A stretch of 64,000 nt of DNA, taken from positions 96,333,435 through 96,397,434 of the forward strand of contig NC_058338.1 of NCBI RefSeq assembly GCF_905475395.1. The letters are read 5' to 3'. Positions 57,301-64,000 of the stretch are shown piece by piece. This stretch comes from Chrysoperla carnea. Lineage: Eukaryota; Arthropoda; Insecta; Neuroptera; Chrysopidae. Numbering within the stretch: position 1 is the stretch's first letter; the number at the start of each line of letters is the position of its first letter. A program made the translations under genes and the position numbers. A model generated the notes under the pieces. That model was given only the letters and a program-made list of their open reading frames with translations. It did no database searches and was not told the DNA's origin.

Positions 57301-60191
57301 CCCACTGCATACTAATCGTGTAACAACGCCATCTACTGAAACCTATCTTTAATGCTTCAGTGTGGGTAAAGCAATTGTTGCTGAAAATTTAAAAAAATAA
57401 TAGTATTACTATTCGCTAATATATGTGTCAGTAAAAGTCACATTTTTTTATTTTTTCTGAAAACACGGATCGATTTATCGCTCCCAAAAAAACTCTGCAT
57501 ACTAATTTTCATTTTCTCAGTGTTCAATGAATGGTTTATTTTATTAATCGTTTGATTAGTAACAGAACTTTCCACTTAACTCTATGAAACCCCTCAGCAC
57601 TCGTCATGAACATTTTCTTCGCGCTCGATTTAAAACATAAATATCTTTTATTTTTCAAATGACATATGCGATTGAAACTTTTTCTATCTTCATATAATTT
57701 TATTTATTTTCGAATTATGAATTTTTCAGATTTTTCCAACCTATCTAGTTTCTAGTTTTAAAAATATATTTTAATGAGTCCTTCAGAAATTGTGAGAATT
57801 TCTGTCATCACAAGAGTAAAGATGTAAGCAAAAAAAATATTTACTTCGTTAATTTTCGGATCTGTTCGTGTAGCTTCGTTTGTATAAAGACGTAATCAGT
57901 AAATTAAAAAAACTTACGATACAAATATGATGAAATTAGATTTAAAAAATTTGATTATATAGATTATTTCTCTGCTCTCAAATTTTCTCTCTCAAACATC
58001 ATTCAATAATCACGTAATGAAACTATTTTTAATTAACTAGTGCATTAAAAAATAAATGTATATAAAATTATGTAGAGGTTATGATTTACAAAGTTAATGA
58101 ATATGTAACGAACGAAATATTTATATTTGACGCATGTGAACGGTTGACACGAGTGCTGACGCGTTGATGATCAATTTTATACCGTGTCGTAGCTGATCGC
58201 GTTTCGCTCATCGCTCATAGCTTTGTGTGTATATTCACCACATTATTAACGTTCTTACCGCTGAATGTTTGTGATATTGTCTTCTATTTTGAAATACTTT
58301 GCCACATATTTCACACGTTGAATGTTCTTTTTCTACGTGATTTCTTAACTTAGTTTTACAGCCATAATCTTGTTTACACATTTTACATTGCGCTACTTCT
58401 GGTAAATGTGCCCATAAATCGCGTGAACGTTTAAACATTTTATCACAGAAGACACACTTGTAGTCTCTCGGATGAACAAGTTTTCGATGTTTATAAAATT
58501 CTATTTTTAATTGAAAATCTATCCCACAGTCATCACATTTATATTTTTGAATCGTATTGTAATCCTTTGTATTATTCTCAAGTGATTCTGTATTTGATTC
58601 TTTAACTAATTCATCTTTTACAGAAATTAATTCCTTTGTAATGACTTTATTTTGAGATGAATTTTCAACTTTATCATTTTCATTTAATAAAAAATGCGAA
58701 GTAGAGTTAAAGCAATTATCATCATTAATAAAATCATGACTTTCGTCATCATTGGAATATTCAACTTTTGTGATAATTTGTGTGTTTGCAATAATGTCTT
58801 CTAATAATTTTTCTGTTGATAAATATTGGATTTTAAACTTATAAGATTGTTCTAAATAGTTTGTACATTCAACGCAGATATTTTTAGGTAACAAATCATT
58901 AGCGGATATCTACAAAATTTTATACAAAATTATGAGCGTGTTCATCGTAACTAAAAGCGCGTTAGTTTTATATGATAACAAGTTCCCTCTGTAAATTTCA
59001 TTTAGACCCCTCATACTAAAACTCTATAGATGTAAGCTCATAATGACGCTTAACGACGTCTTAGAGCGTCAAATTAAAGTTCCATCTAGCTAAAAACATA
59101 GACTTATGTAAAGCGTCAAATTAATATCAAAAGTTGATATCTCGAGATAAACACACTAAAAGTAATTTAATTATTAAAATACTATTTCTAAAAAGTAAAA
59201 TTAAACTGAATAGAAATATTATTTAGTGTAGTCGTTGAGTGGGTTTCGTATGCATTTACAGGTCCTACCAAACAAGGAGTGTATTTCGACGTATTTTGAC
59301 TCGCTGAAACCGAATTCAACTTGCTCATCGATCAGGAGTGGGGGAGGGGAGGGGATTGATAAACAAATTAATTGTTTATACGGCCATAGCTCCTGAACTA
59401 TTGAAAATTTTGGTAAGCAATTTTGTACAATTTTATTCTACATGAAAAAAAAAACAAATCTTTGTTTTTTTTGTTCGTCTTACGAACCAATAAAACCGGA
59501 GATATGGTTAAAATTGTAAACAAGTGAAAACAAACAATTGACTGAGTTAATTGTTGAAATACCATGTATAGACAGTGTTGATGAAGCAATCGTTTGTTTT
59601 TTGACGTCACGTAAATAAAAAAAAATATTCACTTTTAAATAGCTACACACACTGATATTCCCATATTAATGCATACTATAAAATTTGCAACTAATAAGCG
59701 CCCTCGTGGGTAAACAGTGATGTTTACCAAAAAATGTTTCTAACAAAAGTTGTTTATTTTTTTATAAGGAACATTTTTTATACTTAAACTTTTCTTCTAT
59801 CTCTAACGGTTTACAAGATGGGTCCTACGGACCCAAGCCCCAATTGACTTAGCGCCTACACTAATTATATATAACATATAAAATAAGTTCAGAGTAAAGT
59901 TCAGCATAAAACGCGCTGCATAAACACGATTCTGCATTTTCTGTAAATTTGATCCAACAAGCCTATCATCAACCATCGTTTAAATCTTATCTACTGTAAA
60001 CAAAGTAAATTGAAATGTTCCTAACTTACATGTACTGAAGCACATTCTTCTAACATTTCTTTATATGTTTTCATCAAATTTGAAAGTAAGGTTGTTTCAA
60101 AAATAGAAGTCATATTATCTTTTTTATTTAAACAAATTCTACACACTCTTTCAAAATCATTCAATTCAATGATTTTACAATTTTCCATCAT
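54180..60191 (-). CDS. ZAD-C2H2 zinc-finger protein, paralogue C (five exons, about 443 aa)
   Basis: Predicted nuclear DNA-binding protein with the complete design of the array: exons of 162, 651, 121, 222 and 176 nt join in frame (1332 nt). ZAD has RVCRIC and ICVEC with YKFKIQYLS; an acidic linker follows, then about ten C2H2-type fingers, two of them rebuilt across introns ([22 protein letters not shown]). HTGEKP linkers join the C-terminal fingers. Exon 1 has one residue more than in A and B ([12 protein letters not shown]). The start codon lies inside a 60-bp-armed palindrome. Of the three complete genes this has the most regular fingers, so it is the best candidate for an active member. 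Confidence 0.88.
54547..55780. mobile_element. Inverted-repeat element with CAGGGGCGTAC arms, copy 2
   Basis: CGACCTCTCAGGGGCGTACC on the left is mirrored by GGTACGCCCCTGAGACGTCG on the right, with a C-run (about 14 C near 55660). It occupies intron 4 of gene C, the same intron as copy 1 in gene A. Confidence 0.78.
55840..56061 (-). CDS. Gene C exon 4
   Basis: 222 nt, acceptor TTTTTAG|ATGCGAAATT, donor [68 protein letters not shown]. Confidence 0.88.
56484..56533 (-). other. tRNA-like A/B box pair (SINE head?)
   Basis: On the minus strand TTGGTTACGCCTTAGACCGG and AGATTCGAATTCCGGC are spaced like pol III A and B boxes. There is no foldable tRNA with CCA-side stem, so this is at most a SINE head. 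Confidence 0.35.
56560..56720 (-). pseudogene. LINE RNase H domain fragment
   Basis: The minus-strand frame reads [19 protein letters not shown] then [13 protein letters not shown]-x-x-A-D-E-L-A-R is the C-terminal RNase H motif of I/R1-group non-LTR elements. Only about 50 codons remain, in gene C intron 3. Confidence 0.65.
56911..57031 (-). CDS. Gene C exon 3
   Basis: 121 nt, acceptor CTTTTTAG|ACGCATAAAA, donor [34 protein letters not shown] to [12 protein letters not shown]. Confidence 0.87.
57122..57540 (+). mobile_element. LINE-3'-end-like repeat, copy 2
   Basis: GGATGACCGAGCTTTGCTCG, then AAATCTAGCTAGATAGA and CCTTGCATACTAA, with the AACCTAGCTAGATCGATG block repeated once within the copy. 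It is related to 17132-17608. Confidence 0.6.
57592..58160. mobile_element. TIR element, GTCAGCACTCG family, copy 2
   Basis: Ends CTCAGCACTCGTC and GACACGAGTGCTGACGC, with a body matching 52184-52794. It lies in gene C intron 2, whereas copy 1 lies in gene B intron 1, so the insertions are independent. Confidence 0.72.
58259..58909 (-). CDS. Gene C exon 2: second half of ZAD, linker, fingers 1-4
   Basis: 651 nt between ATTTTGTAG|ATATCCGCTA and [29 protein letters not shown], linker rich in Asn, Glu and Ser, then [39 protein letters not shown] and [19 protein letters not shown]. Confidence 0.87.
58925..59518. other. Gene C intron 1, GCGTCAAAT family copy 3 and unassigned sequence
   Basis: TAATGACGCTTAACGACGTC and TCCATCTAGCTAAAAAC near 59040-59100 match copies at 40545 and 46165. 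A purine-rich run (GGGGGAGGGGAGGGG) lies near 59340. Confidence 0.5.
59519..59850 (-). mobile_element. HINE/DINE-1-like 3' half in gene C intron 1
   Basis: It has the terminal ACAAGTGAAAACAAACAATT, hairpin and CCATGTAT, then the GCGCCCTCGTGGGTAAACAG block, and stops after CGGACCCAAGCCCCAATTGA, before the GTCY core. Confidence 0.8.
60030..60191 (-). CDS. Gene C exon 1: start codon and first half of ZAD
   Basis: [20 protein letters not shown] to EECASVH; donor CAT|GTAAGTTAGG. Two ATG codons are adjacent; the first is taken, as in A and B. Confidence 0.85.
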
Positions 60192-60306
60192 TTTTTTATG
60201 AAATTATTTTAAGCCATTGCTTTTCCCGAGGCTATTCCCAAATTGAGAATAGCCTCGGGAAAGGCAATGGCTTAAAATAATTTCATAAAAAAATGATGGA
60301 AAATTG
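60178..60306. repeat. Palindrome with 60-bp arms over the gene C start codon
   Basis: Left arm 60178-60237 and right arm 60247-60306 are inverted with one mismatch by eye (GCCATTGCTTTTCCCGAGG against CCTCGGGAAAGGCAATGGC) around a 9-bp spacer. The gene C initiation region (ATGATGGAAAATTG on minus) is in the left arm, so the same codons are mirrored on the plus strand in the right arm. Confidence 0.95.
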
Positions 60307-60445
60307 GAAGACGGAAGCGAATGAGATTCTTGATTAAACTTAAACACATTTATTTTTTAATTATTTAAACTTTATTAAATTAAATGGAAATGTTGCAAGT
60401 GAAAATCTTAAAAATTTTGTTTGGTTCAATGAGAAATGAAATTAT

Positions 60446-60624
60446 TCAAAGAATTTCATAATGAGTTTTCATATGACTGGAAAGTAAAAACTTCTGGTTA
60501 AAACTTTTTCCACATTTAGTACACGCAAATGGTTTTTCTCCTGTATGAGTTAGTAAATGTATTTTTAATTTATGACTTTTATAAAATCCTTTATTACAGT
60601 ATGTACAAATGTGATTAAATGCTC
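60446..60624 (-). CDS. Gene D exon 5 equivalent: last two fingers, stop
   Basis: 179 nt, acceptor [37 protein letters not shown] and FACTKCGKSFNQKFLLSSH, ending KTHYEIL and TGA. The first finger is almost identical to gene C exon 5. Confidence 0.87.
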
Positions 60625-62402
60625 CTAAAATATAAGAAAACTTTATTATACTATGTTTACAGATGTATCTGAAAAATAGGCTAATTATTAAGGGGTCGAG
60701 TGGTATGATGTACCAAAACAAACATTTTGCTTTGAGGAACATGTTTCTTAAAACTCTCCTCAATGAAGTTACAGGCGTTAGCAATTAAATTTCTGCTCAG
60801 TCCAGGCCTGGATTTACATATTGGATCACATTGGCCATGACCCTGGACGGCCAATTTGGGAGGGGGGTAGTTCATGTGAATTTAATCTTAGACATGACCA
60901 AAAATGATGAAGAAAAAATTTTATACTTTTGAATTTTACAAACATATTTTCAAACAAACGTATAATTTTTAAATCTTAATTCATACGCTTTCTAAAATAA
61001 AGACTAACTGTTAAGCATATAGCATATCCATAAAAAAGACTTGCGTGAAATTTTTCTCTTCAGTTCAAATTGTATATGTATTTTATTGTGTCAGAACCAT
61101 AGTCATATATATATATATATATATTTCAACAAATATTTTCATCAAATTATTTATTAATTTAATGAAAATATAAAAAGAATTCATACCAAATTAAAACTTG
61201 TTTATTGACTTTAAATTTTCTACTAATACTATTATTTGGATTCGACACATGTGGCACTGTCTAGTGTTTAATAATGTAACTAAAACATTTTCATTAAAAG
61301 ACCCAAGGTTTTGTCAGAAGATAAAGGACTTGTATATATTATATGACTATGATCAGAACTAGTAGAAGAAACTTAGGGAAGCATTTTTTGCAATTACTCA
61401 AGGGCGGCGCTTTGTGTTAATCCGGCTTTGGCCCAGTACGTTGGTTTAGAATAAATTAAAAGTATTAGTTTGCTATTAAAAGTTTTGATCTATCTTTTCT
61501 TTAAACAATTTGCGAATAATAATAAGAAATTGTAGAGATAGAACAAAAATTGTAAATAGCGAAAATATTTCTATAAAATTATCAACAATTTTTGTTCGAA
61601 GTATACATGCTTCGAGAAACTGAATTGCCTGGCGCTGATCTGAATATCGGGCCACTCTGGAGTTAAAGAGAATAAAGCAGCGGGCTAACTGGAACGAGAG
61701 AGGTGTTTCGAACGTCCCTTTCACCCAAGCCTGCCATTCCCATAGCAAAATGTTCCATAATTTACTGAATCGAGGAATGGCTACAAGCTCATCTTGATTA
61801 TTGGGACTTGTGCAGGGCATGCGACAGACCAAACTGTGTATAACCACAACTGGGCAATTTTACCGTGCTCGCCTGAAATTCATTAGAACACAGTTGAGAA
61901 AGGTAGTGGGACTCTTGACAGGACACCTTATGTATTATTATAATTATTATTTGTTTGAAGTATTTTTTTGAAAACCCAACATACTCAGGAGATATTTTAT
62001 GACCTATACGATGTACAGAGCTTCTCATGCCTTTAAATTCAAAGAGAAGAGTTTCCGAACACATGTTCCTCATAAGATAATGCTTGTTTCGGCGTACCCT
62101 TATCATCTCTTTGATTACTATCCATTTATTTAGACACACCCTGAATATTTAAAGTATAAGTATAAGAGTTTTTTTTATACCTGTATGAATTTTTTTATGA
62201 TCTCGTAAATAGTCATGTGTTTTAAATTGCTTATTGCAAATATCACAAAGATACTTATTTTCTTCTGTATGTGAACGCTTGTGTCTTATTACAGAATTTT
62301 TAGTTTTAAATGGTTTTTTACAAATGTCACATTCGTGTTTTTTTTCATCTGAATGTTTTACAGAATGCATTCGTAATCCGCCAGCATCACAAAATTTCGC
62401 AT
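60446..62402 (-). CDS. ZAD-C2H2-type zinc-finger protein, paralogue D (3' exons only)
   Basis: Only the exons equivalent to 4 and 5 of A, B and C are found. They join in frame through the same HTG|GA linker (here HTG|AFNH). The five finger units closely match those of A and C. No exon 3, exon 2 or ZAD was found between 62403 and the window end, so the rest lies beyond 64000 or is lost. The partial product would start at the half finger DAKFCDAGGLRMH. Function as for its neighbours, if complete. Confidence 0.8.
60640..61790. other. Gene D intron 4, no gene recognised
   Basis: It contains a (TA)n run near 61107, a HINE-core-like phrase (GAGATAGAACAAAAATTG near 61536) and unassigned A+T-rich sequence. 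Minus-strand open frames here show no family features. Confidence 0.45.
61795..61925 (+). pseudogene. LINE C-terminal fragment (post-RNase H region)
   Basis: The plus-strand frame gives MRQTKLCITTTGQFYRARLK and FIRTQLRKVVGLLTGHLM, matching the RQTK...L..V.GLLTGH segment after RNase H in I/R1/Jockey-group elements. Upstream sequence to about 61620 may be its decayed RNase H. Confidence 0.55.
62181..62402 (-). CDS. Gene D exon 4 equivalent
   Basis: 222 nt, acceptor TTTTAG|ATGCGAAATT, donor CATACAG|GTATAAAA (weaker than the GTAAN donors of A-C). DAKFCDAGGLRMHSVKH, ECDICKKPFKTKNSVIRH, LCDICNKQFKTHDYLRDH. Confidence 0.85.
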
Positions 62403-63116
62403 CTAAAATAAACCAACATTATAAATTTATTCGCAGAAAAGTGGACAAGATCGTGTATAATAAATTATACGAAAATTATATTATTTCAACAACGTTTCGC
62501 TATGTTTATTAGATCTCTTCATCAGACATCGAAAGGGTGAGAAGTTATCCCTAAATATTATATCAAGTTTAAAAACACACCAAAATTTTAAAAATTATTG
62601 TTCAACAAATTTGTTAAGACCACTCGAAAGCTTATTTATTTTTCTTGAAAAGAGCCATAAAAAATTCCCGTATGAGCTTTTTGGACCAAGATATTCGTTT
62701 TCCAAGCAAATTAACACTTCTCAATTAGCACTGAAATTTTTCTGATATCATTCGAAAACAGAAACTGCCTTTTTTTATGCCCTTGCATATTATTTTGTAA
62801 AAAATTTAAGTGTAACACAATAAGTGAGTTAACCTACTAAAAGTCAACCAGGGAAATCGGGGACCGTAATAGTATGATTAATATGCTGCGTCTAACGCAG
62901 TATACTGCTCTTATAAAATCTAACGCAAGCGTTGTCAATGATGCGTCACTGCGTCTGGTATGATTGTAGAATGTAGGAAGGAGCCGCGCAGCTATATCTC
63001 TCTCTGAGCAGTACTGACGCAGACGCAACACCCATACATGTTTACAACGCACACATTTATGTAAACACTTTATTTATGCAACACAATTTAAAAACATGTT
63101 AATGAGTGATACATTA
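62403..63116. other. Upstream of gene D exon 4, no feature recognised
   Basis: The repeat phrase AAAAGTGGACAAGATCGTG and GATCTCTTCATCAGACATCG is shared in degraded form with 12254-12340 and 23260. A CGTC-rich patch (TGCGTCTAACGCAGTAT near 62885) has no identified partner. Confidence 0.4.
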
Positions 63117-63588
63117 ACAAGTGAAAACAAACAATTGACTGAGTTAATTAATTGTTATGCATAGACAGTGTTGATTACTCTATCAACACATATAACTGAT
63201 ATACCCACGTAATACATACTATACAATTTATGCCTAATTTGCGCCCTCATGGGTAAACAGTGATGTTTACGAAATAACGTAAAAAAAAAGTTCATTTAAA
63301 CTTTTGTTCTATCTCTAACGGTTTACAAGACCCAATTGACCTATGTGGCTCATTTACAAACTCGACCTCACCTTTTACGTCCTGAGTACACTGCAGCTTG
63401 ATATCTTTTTTCGTTTTTGAGTTATCGTGTTGGCAGGCGAACGGACACACAGACAGACAACCGAAAATGGACTACTTAGGTGATTTTATAAACACCTATA
63501 TCAAAATTTTGTTCTTAGCATCAATATTTTTAAGCGTTACAAACTTGGGACTATACCTTGCATATTACATATGTGCATGGTATAATAA
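63117..63588 (-). mobile_element. HINE/DINE-1-like element, near-complete copy
   Basis: AACAAGTGAAAACAAACAAT, hairpin, CGCCCTCATGGGTAAACAG, the CTGTCTGTGTGTCC core and ATTACATATGTGCATGGTAT end. The middle block is shorter than in other copies. Confidence 0.8.
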
Positions 63589-63604
63589 ATAATTAGTTGT
63601 CAAA

Positions 63605-63895
63605 AATGGCTTCGAAAGTATTGATGACGAAAAACTAGTGGAAACTGTAGCTAAATTTCCGTGTATTTACGATATAAGTAATAACCTTTAAAAAAGTCAA
63701 CTTATCAAAGGCAATGCATGGATGAAAGTTACAGCCACTTTTTCTTCAGGGGTTATAGGTACTGTAGGAAATGAAGCATTTGACTGAGGAATTCTCTCCT
63801 CGTCAGTAGATTGTTATGGGCGCCGGTGGAAAATTTTTGTCTGAGTGTACTGAAAAATGTCATATACATGAGTGCTTGTGCTTTTTTGAATTACG
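63605..63895 (+). pseudogene. MADF (Myb/SANT-like) domain remnant
   Basis: The frame reads IDDEKLVETVAKFPCIYDIS, then (after a stop) KSQLIKGNAWMKVTATFS and, 18 codons on, VDCYGRRWKIFV-stop-VY-stop-KMSY. This matches the MADF pattern: L-I-x-x-V, P-x-L-Y-D, A-W-x-x-I, C-x-x-R-W-K-x-x-R-D-x-Y-x-K. Several of the stops are TGA at positions where Arg is expected, and one TAA replaces the usual Tyr. MADF occurs in insect transcription factors and as an accessory protein of PIF/Harbinger transposons; which source applies is unknown. It is non-functional as read. Confidence 0.6.
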
Positions 63896-64000
63896 CCCAT
63901 GCGGCTGGGCAGAAGTTCCCTAATCCCGGACACCATTTTCTTTTTATTAAAAAATAAAAAAAATATTGAAATGTATATTTTGAAATTCATAAGTAATGTC

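Noticed and set aside
61476..62139. Minus-strand open frames of 113-123 codons as a gene
   Set aside because: They overlap a plus-strand LINE fragment and a HINE-core-like segment and show no domain features.
62837..63052. Arg-rich 71-codon minus-strand frame
   Set aside because: A short frame in a CGTC-rich patch, with no paralogue or motif; probably chance.

Overview
The window is eukaryotic nuclear DNA, about 70% or more A+T by eye, with intron-containing genes and dense transposable elements. The organism is an arthropod, almost certainly an insect: the coding backbone is ZAD-C2H2 zinc-finger genes (ZAD domains are essentially an arthropod family), and the repeats are BEL/Pao, Jockey-type and Penelope-like retroelements plus DINE/HINE-like elements with a GTCC/GTCT microsatellite core. 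I cannot name the species.

Genes. The minus strand carries a head-to-tail array of four paralogous ZAD-C2H2 genes: A (exons between 10832 and 36086), B (47310-53590), C (54180-60191) and D (60446-62402, 5' part not found). A, B and C share one five-exon design with the same intron phases (0, 0, 1, 1). Exon 3 is 121 nt in all three and exon 4 is 219-222 nt in all four. ZAD is split over exons 1 and 2. Intron 2 cuts one zinc finger before its last His, and intron 3 cuts another just after its second Cys, so the joins rebuild complete fingers. Gene A spans 25 kb because its introns are full of nested elements; B and C span about 6 kb. A separate, apparently intronless nine-finger C2H2 gene (39242-40288) has one nonsense codon. 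A decayed PIN/FEN-like, Cys-rich-tailed repetitive gene (36891-39024) and a decayed MADF domain (63605-63895) are the other protein-derived loci.

Layout. 1-2520: 133-bp tandem repeat joined to a broken BEL/Pao element. 2.7-8.5 kb: HINE copy, SINE-like tail, and a Jockey element broken by a MITE, a 139-bp duplication, a deletion and a Penelope fragment. 8.6-36.1 kb: gene A, its 3' flank, and very large nested inverted-repeat elements, including a head-to-head Penelope-like element at 18.8-21.2 kb. 36.2-46 kb: intergenic block with the PIN-like pseudogene, the intronless ZNF, a 30-bp satellite with 240/480-bp higher order and a 1-kb near-perfect palindrome. 46.5-62.4 kb: genes B, C and D with shorter introns. 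63.1-64 kb: HINE copy and MADF remnant.

How it fits together. The ZAD-ZNF proteins are predicted nuclear DNA-binding proteins that dimerise through ZAD. Their finger contact residues differ between paralogues, and the locus is saturated with repeats, some shared between paralogues at equivalent intron positions. Tandem duplication with repeat-driven intron growth is the main story. Any role in controlling transposons is inference only. All comparisons were made by eye; element boundaries are approximate unless a target-site duplication is given.
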